Origin: Ochrovirga pacifica | Lineage (GTDB): Bacteria; Bacteroidota; Bacteroidia; Flavobacteriales; Flavobacteriaceae | Length of the DNA: 64,000 bases | Reading direction: 5' to 3' | Assembly: GCF_000220525.1 (NCBI RefSeq) | Contig: NZ_AFPK01000035.1 | Coordinates: 51,675-115,674, forward strand | Shown: piece after piece, positions 1 to 9,238 of the stretch | How positions within the stretch are numbered: position 1 is the stretch's first letter | How the letters are laid out: each line of letters starts with the position of its first letter | The notes under the pieces: model-generated | Databases searched by the model: none | Seen by the model: only the letters and a program-made list of their open reading frames with translations | Told to the model about the DNA's origin: nothing | Translations under genes and position numbers: made by a program

Positions 1-1
1 T

Positions 2-220
2 CGTAAAAAAATGGTGAAAGATCATCGTGCAATGAGAAGGCTTTGGAGGCACGAAGAACGTATGGAAGCTGCCAAAAACACCAAGTACAGAGTATATCAT
101 AACGGGTATTCTGGATGGAACACCAACATAGGTATTGGTATAGGAGCAAGAAGAGGTTTTTCTGTTTATAGTGGAATTTACAGTCCTTTTTGGGGATATT
201 CACCACGTTTTTGTAGATAA
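2..220 (+). CDS. C-terminal part of a small Gly/Tyr-rich protein (5' truncated)
   Basis: The reading frame is open through the first bases of the window (Arg-Lys-Lys before the first Met at base 11), so the gene probably starts outside. The visible 72 residues are basic at the N-terminal side (MRRLWRHEERM) and end in a Gly/Ser/Tyr-rich stretch (IGIGIGARRG, then YSPFWGYSPRFCR). It lies 14 bases before an LpoB-like lipoprotein on the same strand and probably shares its transcript. I do not recognise a family. The position beside LpoB-like and COG3014-like genes suggests an envelope role, but that is inference from context only. Confidence 0.55.
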   Translation, partial: RKKMVKDHRAMRRLWRHEERMEAAKNTKYRVYHNGYSGWNTNIGIGIGARRGFSVYSGIYSPFWGYSPRFCR

Positions 221-234
221 ATAAAAATAAAAAA

Positions 235-822
235 ATGAAGAAAATAATTATTGTATTAGCACTAGGATTTGTTGGAATCGTTAGCTTAGAATCTTGTTCA
301 AGGAAAGTAACAAGAGTTGGAGTAGAAGAACAAATAGACATTAGCGGAAGATGGAACGATACCGATGCTAGAATGGCCGCTCAGGATTTGAGTACACAAG
401 CAGTCTTGGGAGATTGGTTGAATACACACATGATAGAGAAAAAGAAAAAACCCGTAGTTATTGTTGGTTTGGTACGAAACAAATCTCATGAACATATAGA
501 TGGTGAATTGTTTACGGTAGAAATAGAAAAAGCTTTAGTAAAATCTCAGAGAGCAAGAGTTGTTCAAGGAGGAGAAATGAGAAACGAATTGAGAGCAGAA
601 AGAGCAGATCAGCAAGAAAATGCATCTGTATCTACCATGAAAAAATTTGGTCTAGAAACTGGAGCAGATTATATGCTACAAGGAACTATTAATTCTGTGG
701 TAGATGCACATAAAAGAGAAAAGGTGGTGTACTACCAAATAGATTTAACATTAACCAATATACAAACCAATGAAAAAGTTTGGTTTGGAGAAAAGAAAAT
801 AAAAAAGTTTGTTAAAAACTAA
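235..822 (+). CDS. LpoB-like penicillin-binding-protein activator lipoprotein
   Basis: A 195-residue lipoprotein. A lysine start and hydrophobic core lead to a lipobox SLESC with the acylated cysteine at residue 21. The rest matches the LpoB/YcfM family (PF13036): a conserved block around residues 35-60 (ISGRWNDTDARMAA), a beta-rich core (VVIVGLVRNKS), and the late ADYMLQGTINS and LTNIQTNEKVWFGEKKIKK blocks typical of the fold. In enterobacteria LpoB activates PBP1B from the outer membrane; the partner in Bacteroidetes is not established, so the precise role is inference. The gene follows the truncated Gly-rich gene and precedes a hairpin terminator and a COG3014-like lipoprotein. Confidence 0.85.
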   Translation: MKKIIIVLALGFVGIVSLESCSRKVTRVGVEEQIDISGRWNDTDARMAAQDLSTQAVLGDWLNTHMIEKKKKPVVIVGLVRNKSHEHIDGELFTVEIEKALVKSQRARVVQGGEMRNELRAERADQQENASVSTMKKFGLETGADYMLQGTINSVVDAHKREKVVYYQIDLTLTNIQTNEKVWFGEKKIKKFVKN

Positions 823-840
823 AACAAACCAAAAGAAAAC

Positions 841-874
841 AAAACTGTTTGGATAGCTATTCAAACAGTTTTTT
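841..874 (+). terminator. Rho-independent terminator after the LpoB-like gene
   Basis: A 9-bp stem AACTGTTTG (843-851) pairs with CAAACAGTT (862-870) around a 10-base loop and is followed by a T run. It lies only about 10 bases before the next start codon, so it may attenuate read-through into the following lipoprotein gene. Confidence 0.75.
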
Positions 875-885
875 AGTTTATGGGC

Positions 886-2298
886 ATGAAAAAATCAATT
901 AGTACCTATTTATTGGCCTTTGTTTCAGCGATATTTATAACAAGCTGTGCAACGTATCATGATTTGAGTAGTTCTTATCAACAAGAAATACAGCAAGAAA
1001 ATTATACGAATGCTTTTCAAAAAATTGAAAAAAATAAATTTCTAAAAAAGAAAAGAAATCAGTTGTTGGCTTATTTAGAAAAAGGAAAATTAGCACATTT
1101 AAATAAAGATTATAAACTAAGCAACAACTATTTTAATCAAGCAGATTTGTTAATTGAAGATGCTAAAAAAAACATAGGCAATCAAGTAGTAGGTGTGCTA
1201 ACCAATCCTGAAAAAGAAACTTATAGAGGGGAGGATTTTGAAAAAGTTGCCATTCACTATTACAAAGCATTGAACTATATTTTTTTGCAGCAACTAGACG
1301 ATGCTTTGGTTGAGGCCAAAAGAATCAACTTACAGTTGCAAAAGATAAATGATAAGTATCCTGAGGACAAAAAAAACAGATATACAAGCGATGCGTTTGC
1401 ACTTAATTTACAAGGTTTGTTGTACGAAGCAACAGGAAATTTAAATGATGCGTTTATTGCTTACAGAAATGCTGTTGATTTGTATTTACAAAATCAACAA
1501 GTTTATTTTGGAGTTCGTATTCCTAAACAACTGCAACAAGATTTAGTAAACACAGCTCATTTGTTAGGGTTTAGAAACGAGGAAGAACGATATGCAAAAC
1601 AATTTGGTATTGCATATGATGAGCGTTATGCCCGTAATAAAAATGCCATCGTATTTTGGGAAAATGGTTTGGTGCCTTATAAGTCTCAAACTTACTTTAC
1701 ATTTACACAATTGCCAGGAAGTAGCAATGGTTTTGTTACTATTACCAATAAGGAACTAGGAGTAAATATTCCTGTTCCTACTCAAAATACATCTTCTAGT
1801 GCTTCAAAGTTTTCAGATCTATCTATAATAAACATAGCATTTCCTAAATACGAGGACAGGCCTGCTTACTTTACAAAGGCAAAATTATTGCATCAAGCAA
1901 AAGACACTACATCGATAGCTTTGGAGCTTGTGCAAGATTATGATGTTATTGCACATCAAACATTAAAAGATAGAACGGTTAGAGAAATAGGAAAAATGGC
2001 ACTACGTGTTGCTACCAAAAAAATCACAGAAAAAATAGTATCAGACCAGAATGCAAATCTAGGAGCATTGGTAGGATTGTTTAATGCAATTACAGAAAAA
2101 ACGGATACCAGAAATTGGCAAACTTTGCCCAGTAAAATTTATTATGCAAGAGTTCCACTGCATAAAGATACGCAACAACTTGTATTAAAAGCAAGTAATA
2201 CAAAAGGTGCACAAATAGAGCATGTTTTTAAGCTAAAAAGTCATCAGAAACTCAGTTTTTTTAATTTTAGCACTCCACAGGTCATAAAGTACGATTAA
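886..2298 (+). CDS. COG3014-like TPR lipoprotein
   Basis: A lipoprotein of 470 residues if it starts at the ATG at 886 (an in-frame ATG at 880 adds only Met-Gly). The signal sequence ends in a lipobox ITSC with Cys at residue 21. Residues about 25-200 are helical with TPR-like repeats (LEKGKLAHLNKDYKLSN, AIHYYKALNYIFLQQLDDAL, LNLQGLLYEATGNLNDAF), and the second half is a beta-rich domain. This layout matches uncharacterised COG3014 proteins, which in Bacteroidetes often sit next to an LpoB-like lipoprotein, as here. The function is unknown; assembly of an envelope machine is inferred from the TPR architecture and location. Confidence 0.75.
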   Translation: MKKSISTYLLAFVSAIFITSCATYHDLSSSYQQEIQQENYTNAFQKIEKNKFLKKKRNQLLAYLEKGKLAHLNKDYKLSNNYFNQADLLIEDAKKNIGNQVVGVLTNPEKETYRGEDFEKVAIHYYKALNYIFLQQLDDALVEAKRINLQLQKINDKYPEDKKNRYTSDAFALNLQGLLYEATGNLNDAFIAYRNAVDLYLQNQQVYFGVRIPKQLQQDLVNTAHLLGFRNEEERYAKQFGIAYDERYARNKNAIVFWENGLVPYKSQTYFTFTQLPGSSNGFVTITNKELGVNIPVPTQNTSSSASKFSDLSIINIAFPKYEDRPAYFTKAKLLHQAKDTTSIALELVQDYDVIAHQTLKDRTVREIGKMALRVATKKITEKIVSDQNANLGALVGLFNAITEKTDTRNWQTLPSKIYYARVPLHKDTQQLVLKASNTKGAQIEHVFKLKSHQKLSFFNFSTPQVIKYD

Positions 2299-2356
2299 CT
2301 AATTGATTAGTTTGACAAAATCTATATATTTGGAAAAAAAGTAATCAAATACAATA

Positions 2357-4066
2357 ATGGAACCTATCATGGAGAATGAGATTCAATCTAAAGATTATAA
2401 AACCTTGTCTTTGGATGATTTAGTAAATACACTGCGAACATTAATTGAGGAAAAGCAAATAACAGATATAAAAGAAGATGCTAACGCTATAAGAGCCGCA
2501 TTTTATTTGCAATACAATGAAGAGGTAGCACAAGCTAAAGAAGATTTTATTGCAGCAGGAGGTAAGGAAGAAGAGTTTCAATATCCAAATCCTATACAAG
2601 TTACTTTTAAAGAGCTATGGAAAACTTTTCTGAATAAAAAGAAAGCACATCAGGCACAGTTAAATAAAGAGCTAGAAAATAATTTGTCTAAAAGATTACA
2701 GATTATTGCAGCAATTAAAGCTTTGGTAGAGCAAGGAGATGTTTCAAACTCATACAAAGACTTTCAACAATTAATGACAGACTGGAAAGAAATAGGAAAC
2801 ATTCCGTCTGATAAGTATCAAGAAACTTGGGGGAATTACCATTTGTATGTAGAGCAATTTTATGACTTACTACACCTAAACAAAGATTTAAGAGAAATTG
2901 ACTTTAAACGCAATTTAGAAGCCAAACAACAAATTATAGAAAAAGCAAAAGAATTGGCAACTCATACAGATATTCAGTTTGCTTTTAACGAATTGCAGAT
3001 TTTACACAGATTGTGGAAAGAAGAAACAGGACCTGTTTCTAAAGAGTTTAGAGAGCCTGTTTGGCAAGAGTTTTCAGAAATTACAAATCAAATTCATCAA
3101 AAAAGAGTAGCTTTTGTTAACGAGTTAAAAAAGGTTGAAGAAGAAAACCTACAAAGCAAGCTAGAAAAAATAGAAGAAATCAGAAATTTTGATTTTAGTA
3201 AAAATAGAAGTTTCAATGATTGGAGAAAAAGCATTGATGCATTTGAGGTTTTAAAAGAGCAGTTTTTGGCAATAGGAAACATTCCCAAAAATAAAACGGC
3301 AGAAGTTTGGAACAGTTTTAAAGAAGCAACTAAAGTATTTAACCATGCAAAAAATGACTTTTTTAGAGAGCAAAAAAAGGCACAAGCTGATGCGATCGCT
3401 AAAAGAAAAGAATTGATTGCTGAGGCAAAGAACTGGAAGGATTCAGAAGATTTTCAATCTGCAACAGAGACGTTTAAAAGAATACAAGCAGAGTGGAAAA
3501 AGTTAGGTTTTGTACCAAGAAAACAAGCCGATGCTTTATGGAATGAGTTTAAGAACAATTGTGATGCGTATTTTGATAGGCTAAACAATGTAAAAAAAGA
3601 AGGAACTCCAGAAGAACAAAAAAACTACGAATCTAAACTTGCTTTTTTTGAAACCTTGACCGAGAAAGAAATCAATATAGATACGTACAAAGATGTTGTA
3701 AAAGAGTGGTTGGAAATAGGTTTGGTACCTTCTCAGAAAAACAAGATTGATCAGGATATTTATCAAACAATAGAAAAATCCTTAGAGTTGCCTAAAGAAA
3801 AAGCTGACTTTGTAGTGTATCAATTAAAATTGGCATATTGGAAAGCAATTGATAGTAAAAAACTTTATGACGAGTACGATCTACTAAGAAAAGAAGTAGA
3901 TGCTGTTACTAAAGATTTGAAACAGTTAGAGAATAATTTAGGATTTTTTGCCAATAGTAAAAAAGCAAATCCTTTGTTAGATACCGTAAAACAATCCATA
4001 GAGAATGAAAAAAATAAGCTAAAACTAGCCAAGCAAAAGGTTAAGTATTTTAGATCTATTCAGTAA
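2357..4066 (+). CDS. DUF349 domain protein
   Basis: A soluble 569-residue helical protein with repeated DUF349 (PF03993) modules. The recurring signature is a W-K-x-I/L-G-x-I/V-P element, seen as DWKEIGNIPSDKY (about residue 140), AIGNIPKNKTAEVWNSF (about 310), EWKKLGFVPRKQADALWNEF (about 380) and EWLEIGLVPSQKNK (about 450). No signal peptide or membrane segment is visible. The family is conserved in Flavobacteria and has no firmly established function. An in-frame ATG at 2369 (MENEIQ) is an equally plausible start. The gene ends at a bidirectional terminator shared with convergent uvrA. Confidence 0.85.
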   Translation: MEPIMENEIQSKDYKTLSLDDLVNTLRTLIEEKQITDIKEDANAIRAAFYLQYNEEVAQAKEDFIAAGGKEEEFQYPNPIQVTFKELWKTFLNKKKAHQAQLNKELENNLSKRLQIIAAIKALVEQGDVSNSYKDFQQLMTDWKEIGNIPSDKYQETWGNYHLYVEQFYDLLHLNKDLREIDFKRNLEAKQQIIEKAKELATHTDIQFAFNELQILHRLWKEETGPVSKEFREPVWQEFSEITNQIHQKRVAFVNELKKVEEENLQSKLEKIEEIRNFDFSKNRSFNDWRKSIDAFEVLKEQFLAIGNIPKNKTAEVWNSFKEATKVFNHAKNDFFREQKKAQADAIAKRKELIAEAKNWKDSEDFQSATETFKRIQAEWKKLGFVPRKQADALWNEFKNNCDAYFDRLNNVKKEGTPEEQKNYESKLAFFETLTEKEINIDTYKDVVKEWLEIGLVPSQKNKIDQDIYQTIEKSLELPKEKADFVVYQLKLAYWKAIDSKKLYDEYDLLRKEVDAVTKDLKQLENNLGFFANSKKANPLLDTVKQSIENEKNKLKLAKQKVKYFRSIQ

Positions 4067-4070
4067 AAAA

Positions 4071-4104
4071 AACAAAGGCTATCATTTTTTTGATAGCCTT
4101 TGTT
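4071..4104. terminator. Bidirectional terminator between the DUF349 gene and uvrA
   Basis: A perfect 14-bp stem (4071-4084 with 4091-4104) has a T-only loop and is flanked by an A run on the left and a T run on the right. It can therefore serve both convergent genes. Confidence 0.85.
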
Positions 4105-4105
4105 T

Positions 4106-6892
4106 TTAAATTTTATCTCTTAAAAAAGAAGCAGTGTAAGAGTCTTTGTGGTTTACAAGATCCTCGGGGGTTCCTGAAAATAAAAGATTTCCTCCTTTTT
4201 TACCTCCGTCTTTTCCTATATCAACAATGTAGTCGGCACATTTTATAAAGTCGATGTTGTGTTCTATCACAATTAAAGAATGTCCGTTGTCTATTAAAGC
4301 ATTCATAGAGGATAGTAATTTTTTTATATCATGAAAATGAAGCCCTGTGGTAGGTTCATCAAAAATAAATAAGGTAGGTTCTTGCCTACTTCCTTTAACT
4401 AAGTACGAAGCTAGCTTTATACGTTGTGCCTCTCCGCCAGATAAGGTTGATGAAGATTGTCCTAAAGCAACGTATCCTAAGCCTACATCTTGCAAAGGTT
4501 GAAGTTTATTGCTAATTTTAGTTTGCTTGTGTTGCTTAAAAAAGGAAATTGCCTGATCTATAGATAAGCTAAGTATGTCATCTATGTTTTTATCGTGGAA
4601 TTTAACTTCTAGTACTTCTTTCTGAAAACGTTTTCCTTCACAAACTTCACAAGGCAAGTGTACATCTGCCATAAACTGCATTTCTATAGTAACTTCACCT
4701 TCTCCTTTACAGGTATCACATCGACCACCATCTACATTAAAAGAAAAATGCTTGGGTTGGTAATTTCTTATTTTTGAGAGCTTTTCGTTGGCAAAAAGTG
4801 CACGAATATCATCGTAAGCTTTGATGTAGGTTACAGGGTTGGATCGAGAAGATTTACCGATAGGGTTTTGATCGATAAATTGAATATTTTTTAGACTGTC
4901 TAAATCCCCATTGACTTCGGTTACTTGTCCAATTTTATCTCCCATTCCAAACAAGTGTTTTTGTATGGATGGGTATATAATGTCTCTTACCAAAGTACTT
5001 TTACCACTACCAGAAACTCCTGTAATTACAGTTAAACAACGTAAGGGAATGGTTACATCTATATTTTTTAGGTTGTTTTCTCTGGCTCCATGTACTTGTA
5101 TGTTGTGCTTAGAAGTTCTTCTTTTTTTAGGAATAGAAATTTCTTCTTTACCACTTAAATAATTGGCTGTATGGGTATGGGTTTTTAAAATTTCATCATA
5201 AGTACCTTGTGCAACCAATTCACCTCCAAATACTCCTGCGTTGGGACCTATATCAATAATGTAGTCTGCCTGTTTCATAATATCTTCGTCATGTTCAACT
5301 ACAATCACCGTATTTCCTAAATCTCGTAATTGTTTTAATACTTCAATTAATTTTAAGCTGTCTTTTGGATGCAAGCCAATACTGGGTTCATCTAAAATAT
5401 ACATAGACCCTACCAAACTACTTCCCAAAGATGTGGCTAGGTTGATTCGCTGACTTTCTCCTCCTGATAGTGTGTTAGAAGCTCTGTTTAAGGTTAAGTA
5501 GCCCAAACCTACTTTGTCTAAAAATCCCAATCGGTTGTGAATCTCTACCAGCAATCTTTTAGCAATTGCAGCATCGTATTCGTTTAGCGATAATTCTTTC
5601 ATAAATACAGAAAGTTCATCAATAGGTAGGTTGATAAGCTGATTTAATGTTTTATTACCAACAAATACATTGTTGGTCTCTGGACGTAAACGGGTTCCTT
5701 TACATGTAGTACATTTGGTTTTTCCGCGATAGCGAGAAAGCATTACACGGAACTGTATTTTGTAGCTTTTTTCTTCCAAATAGTTAAAAAAATCTTGAAT
5801 TCCTTCAAAATGTTTGGTTCCGTTCCATACCAGTTCTTTTTGAGCTTCTGTTAGTTGAAACCAGGGCTTGTGAATGGGAATATCGTATTCAAAAGCATGT
5901 TTAACCAATTGTTTTTTGTATTCCGAGCTGCTTCCGCTTTTCCATGGAGCAATACAATCTTCGTAAATAGACAAAGAGGTATTGGGAATAACTAAGTCTT
6001 CATCAATTCCTATAACATTTCCATAACCCTCGCAAGTAGGACAAGCTCCGTAAGGGTTGTTAAAACTAAAAAAATGTGTATTGGGTTCTAGAAAAGTCAT
6101 TCCATCCAGTTCAAATTTGTTACTAAACTCGCGACGGTTATGATCGGATAGGTGTTCTATAATACACATCCCTTTTCCTTCGTAGAATGCTGTTTGAATA
6201 GAATCTGCTAGGCGGTTGTAGTAATCATCATCATTTTTAATAACGATTCTATCAACAACTAAAAAAAGCTTTGTTTTACTACTTATTTTAGAATGATCTA
6301 CTTCTTCAATTCGGTAAGTTTCATTATCAACTTTAATTCTGGCATATCCTTGTTGTACCAAAATTTGCATAGCTTTTTCTGAATCTCTATCTCCTAAATC
6401 GTAGGGGGCAAGTAGTAAAAGTTTGCTACGCTCTTCTAAAGATTTTAAGTATTGAATAACATCAGAAACAGTTTCTTTTTTTACTTCATTTCCTGAAATA
6501 GGAGAAATAGTTTTACCTATACGAGCATATAGCAGTTTTAAATAGTCGTAAATTTCGGTAGTAGTTCCTACAGTAGAACGTGGATTAGAAGAGTTTACTT
6601 TTTGTTCTATGGCTATGGCAGGAGCAATTCCCTTGATATAATCTACCTTAGGTTTGTTTAATTTTCCTAAAAACTGACGAGCATAAGATGATAAACTTTC
6701 TACATACCTACGTTGTCCTTCAGCGTATAAGGTATCAAAAGCTAAACTTGATTTTCCAGAACCCGAAAGACCTGTAATAACAACAAGTTTGTTTCTAGGA
6801 ATGGCTACATCAATATTTTTTAGGTTGTGCAAACCTGCACCTTTAATAAGAATATACTCTTTACTTGATAATTGCTCTAATGTCTGAATCAT
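4106..6892 (-). CDS. uvrA: Excinuclease ABC subunit A
   Basis: A 928-residue DNA-damage recognition ATPase of nucleotide excision repair. The first nucleotide-binding domain has Walker [10 protein letters not shown] at residues 41-49, followed by the UvrA-typical [14 protein letters not shown]. Later come the signature LSGGESQR and Walker [11 protein letters not shown]. The second half repeats this with [17 protein letters not shown] and FDEPTTGLH. Zinc modules are visible as CPTC...CTTC in the first half and CDTC...CEVC in the second. Length and order are those of full UvrA, with no gap. No uvrB or uvrC is present in the window. The gene is convergent with the DUF349 gene and divergent from the GH16 gene. 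Confidence 0.97.
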   Translation of the reverse strand: MIQTLEQLSSKEYILIKGAGLHNLKNIDVAIPRNKLVVITGLSGSGKSSLAFDTLYAEGQRRYVESLSSYARQFLGKLNKPKVDYIKGIAPAIAIEQKVNSSNPRSTVGTTTEIYDYLKLLYARIGKTISPISGNEVKKETVSDVIQYLKSLEERSKLLLLAPYDLGDRDSEKAMQILVQQGYARIKVDNETYRIEEVDHSKISSKTKLFLVVDRIVIKNDDDYYNRLADSIQTAFYEGKGMCIIEHLSDHNRREFSNKFELDGMTFLEPNTHFFSFNNPYGACPTCEGYGNVIGIDEDLVIPNTSLSIYEDCIAPWKSGSSSEYKKQLVKHAFEYDIPIHKPWFQLTEAQKELVWNGTKHFEGIQDFFNYLEEKSYKIQFRVMLSRYRGKTKCTTCKGTRLRPETNNVFVGNKTLNQLINLPIDELSVFMKELSLNEYDAAIAKRLLVEIHNRLGFLDKVGLGYLTLNRASNTLSGGESQRINLATSLGSSLVGSMYILDEPSIGLHPKDSLKLIEVLKQLRDLGNTVIVVEHDEDIMKQADYIIDIGPNAGVFGGELVAQGTYDEILKTHTHTANYLSGKEEISIPKKRRTSKHNIQVHGARENNLKNIDVTIPLRCLTVITGVSGSGKSTLVRDIIYPSIQKHLFGMGDKIGQVTEVNGDLDSLKNIQFIDQNPIGKSSRSNPVTYIKAYDDIRALFANEKLSKIRNYQPKHFSFNVDGGRCDTCKGEGEVTIEMQFMADVHLPCEVCEGKRFQKEVLEVKFHDKNIDDILSLSIDQAISFFKQHKQTKISNKLQPLQDVGLGYVALGQSSSTLSGGEAQRIKLASYLVKGSRQEPTLFIFDEPTTGLHFHDIKKLLSSMNALIDNGHSLIVIEHNIDFIKCADYIVDIGKDGGKKGGNLLFSGTPEDLVNHKDSYTASFLRDKI

Positions 6893-6950
6893 GTCTAGTT
6901 TTCTTGACTTGTAAAATTATAATATTTGATTTTAGGAATGACTAGACTCA

Positions 6951-6969
6951 TTGATAAAAAATCTATCAA
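6951..6969. promoter_or_regulatory. Palindrome TTGATA-N7-TATCAA upstream of the GH16 gene
   Basis: A perfect 6-bp inverted repeat (6951-6956 with 6964-6969) lies about 90 bases before the GH16 start in the 164-bp gap from uvrA. A near-identical element lies upstream of the sulfatase at 26297-26314, which makes a shared operator plausible. No regulator for it is identified. Confidence 0.5.
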
Positions 6970-7056
6970 TTGATTTGTTCTAGCATTATGCGAATCTGTA
7001 ACTGTTGTTTTTATGCATGGCATCTAATTTTGGAAACAGCTAAAAAAATCAAAAAA

Positions 7057-8232
7057 ATGAAATTACAAAAAATAACAGTATTCGTTTTGGTACTGATGTT
7101 AGGTGCTTGCGGAAGTAATAAAAAAAGTACAGTTGCTACTAAAGAAAAAAACAACACAAAAGAAAGCGAATTACAGCAGACTCCAATACCAAATTATTTA
7201 GCCAATGAAAAATGGGAATTGCAATCGAACCTTTCTGATGATTTTAATTATGAGTTTAAACCCGTAAATGCTTTGGTGAATTTTGGAGGAAACAAATGGA
7301 AAAACTTTTACCATGCTGCTTGGGATGGACCAGGAGTTACTTATTGGAAATATGATAAAATTTCTGTAGATGGAAGTGACTTGATTATTAAATCAGACCG
7401 ATGGAATCAAGCGAAAGAATCGAATCCTATTGCGAAATCTGTAAAAATGAATATGCCAAACAGTGGAATTAGTACAGGGTGTATAACCTCTACCAACAAA
7501 GTAAAATATCCTGTGTTTATAGAAGCAAAAGTTAGTGTAACCAATTTAGCATTGGCCTCAGATGTTTGGTTGCTAAGCCCTGATGCCACACAAGAAATAG
7601 ATATTATAGAATGTTACGGAGGTAAGGAGCCTGGAAATGCTTATTTTGCTAAATCCATTCACGTAAGCAACCACTCGTTTATTAGAAAACCTTTTACGGA
7701 TTATCAACCTAGAGATAAGGGAGCTTGGATTCAAAGAAAAGGTGTCGATAGCTGGGGGGAATATTGCAATGAGGTAAATGGAAAAAGAAGGTATGTAAGA
7801 GCAGGTGTGTACTGGAAAACTCCTTTTCATTTTGAACATTATATTGATGGAGAATTGATGCGAGTATTGCATCACAATGCAGTAGCAACCAAAGTTAATG
7901 GAGTGTGGGAATATGGCTACCCTACAATGACCAATGGTAAATTAGATGTAAAACAAGGAAAACAAAAAATCACTCAAACTGCTACATCGCAAGAGTTTGA
8001 TATGAATTTGCTTCAAAAAGCTAGTGATATTTCTACTGTAAGTATTATTGATCCTTATGCATATCAAGGAGGAAAAGGTTATACTAAGGAATTGGATATT
8101 ATTATTAATGTAGAGGCTCAGGACTGGCACGCAAAAGCAGGACGTATGCCAAGAGATATAGACTTAAAAGATCCTACCAAAAACAACGATATGAAGGTAG
8201 ATTGGATTCGTGTTTTTAAACCAGTTCAATAA
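7057..8232 (+). CDS. GH16 beta-agarase/porphyranase-like lipoprotein
   Basis: A surface glycoside hydrolase predicted to cleave red-algal galactans. The frame is open from 6970, but the ATG at 7057 gives a proper lipoprotein signal (MKLQKITVFVLVLMLGAC), so that start is chosen (391 residues). The GH16 catalytic motif EIDIIE gives nucleophile and acid/base Glu180 and Glu185 with Asp182. Flanking blocks are typical of agarase and porphyranase GH16 enzymes: AAWDGPGVTYWKYDKISV, SDVWLLSPD before the motif, HSFIRKPFTDYQPRDKGAW after it, and AGVYWKTPFHFEHYIDGE. Agarase, porphyranase and related specificities cannot be separated by eye. It stands alone with its own terminator; a sulfatase with a similar upstream palindrome lies 18 kb away. 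Confidence 0.88.
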   Translation: MKLQKITVFVLVLMLGACGSNKKSTVATKEKNNTKESELQQTPIPNYLANEKWELQSNLSDDFNYEFKPVNALVNFGGNKWKNFYHAAWDGPGVTYWKYDKISVDGSDLIIKSDRWNQAKESNPIAKSVKMNMPNSGISTGCITSTNKVKYPVFIEAKVSVTNLALASDVWLLSPDATQEIDIIECYGGKEPGNAYFAKSIHVSNHSFIRKPFTDYQPRDKGAWIQRKGVDSWGEYCNEVNGKRRYVRAGVYWKTPFHFEHYIDGELMRVLHHNAVATKVNGVWEYGYPTMTNGKLDVKQGKQKITQTATSQEFDMNLLQKASDISTVSIIDPYAYQGGKGYTKELDIIINVEAQDWHAKAGRMPRDIDLKDPTKNNDMKVDWIRVFKPVQ

Positions 8233-8254
8233 CAGACAAAAAAACTTATAAAAG

Positions 8255-8286
8255 AAAGCGATTCGTTCATAGCGAATCGCTTTTTT
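8255..8286 (+). terminator. Terminator of the GH16 gene
   Basis: The stem GCGATTCG (8258-8265) pairs with CGAATCGC (8273-8280), extended by A-T pairs and followed by seven T residues. Confidence 0.85.
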
Positions 8287-8379
8287 TATGTTGTTGTGGT
8301 ATATTTTTTGTAACCACTTAAAAAGAACATTTAATCCATAGCTATAGAAACAAAATTACTTAACTCAAAAAAAAAGATT

Positions 8380-8970
8380 ATGAATTATTCATTAGCGGAT
8401 TTAAGAGATGGACAGCTGGTATCGGAATACTGTAAAGGGAACGAAGCTTGTTTGGCTGTATTGATAGAGAGACATCAACAAAAAATATTTGGATTTATTT
8501 TGTCTAAAACGGCAGATAAAGAGTTGGCAAATGACCTTTTTCAAGATACGTTTGTAAAAATTATAAACACTTTAAAAAGAGGTAAATACAACGAAGAAGG
8601 AAAGTTTTTACCATGGGCTTTAAGAATTGCACACAACCTAACGATGGATTACTACCGTAGTAAGCAAAGGAAAAAAACACAATATGCTTCTGAAACATAT
8701 GATGTGCTAGACTTTTTAGGAATTGAAGATGATGCAGGAGCTAGTAAAGTAGAGGAAGAAGAAACACTACAACAAATACTAGAAATGGTAGAAAACTTAC
8801 CTAAAGACCAACAAAATGTGTTGAAAATGAGGATATTTATGGGGTTAAGTTTTAAAGAAATTGCAGAACAAACCAACGTTAGTATCAATACATCACTAGG
8901 TAGAATGCGATATGCATTGCTTAATTTAAGAAAGATTATTCAGGATAAAGAAATTGTTCTGTCCAATTAG
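8380..8970 (+). CDS. ECF-type RNA polymerase sigma factor
   Basis: A 196-residue sigma-70 family protein with only regions 2 and 4, as in ECF sigma factors. Region 2 contains LIERHQQKIFGFILS, the core-binding DLFQDTFVKIINTL, and FLPWALRIAHNLTMDYYRS. Region 4 contains LPKDQQNVLKMRIFMGLSFKEIAEQTNVSINTSLGRMRYAL with a clear helix-turn-helix. No TPR or SnoaL extension is visible. The acidic linker EDDAGASKVEEEE separates the two regions. No classical anti-sigma factor follows, only a 57-codon ORF with no membrane segment. The target regulon cannot be inferred from this window. Confidence 0.92.
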   Translation: MNYSLADLRDGQLVSEYCKGNEACLAVLIERHQQKIFGFILSKTADKELANDLFQDTFVKIINTLKRGKYNEEGKFLPWALRIAHNLTMDYYRSKQRKKTQYASETYDVLDFLGIEDDAGASKVEEEETLQQILEMVENLPKDQQNVLKMRIFMGLSFKEIAEQTNVSINTSLGRMRYALLNLRKIIQDKEIVLSN

Positions 8971-9006
8971 TGCAATAATACATCTCTAATTCCGTTGATA
9001 TAAGGA

Positions 9007-9180
9007 ATGTTACGAACTATAGAGATGATTAAAAACTACTTAGATTATTTATTAAAAAGAAAAAAACTAACTCAGGAAAAGCCATCACCAGAGGTAGTTT
9101 CTTATTTGTTAAAGTATTCTCAATCTTTTGAAATAGCCAAGAGTACTTATTTAAAAAATGTCCGTTTGGACAAGAATTGA
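9007..9180 (+). CDS. Small ORF downstream of the ECF sigma factor
   Basis: A 57-codon ORF beginning 36 bases after the sigma-factor stop; an in-frame ATG at 9025 would give 51 residues. It encodes a basic helical protein (MIKNYLDYLLKRKK, then SPEVVSYLLKYSQSFEIAKS) with no membrane segment. It shares strand and probably transcript with the sigma gene, followed by a short gap before a convergent gene. I do not recognise a named family. Its size and placement would fit a small regulator or accessory of the sigma factor, but that is inference. Confidence 0.55.
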   Translation: MLRTIEMIKNYLDYLLKRKKLTQEKPSPEVVSYLLKYSQSFEIAKSTYLKNVRLDKN

Positions 9181-9238
9181 TAAAATGTTTTACCTTTTTG
9201 ATGTGTAAAAATTACCCAACAGGTGTAAATTTTACACA

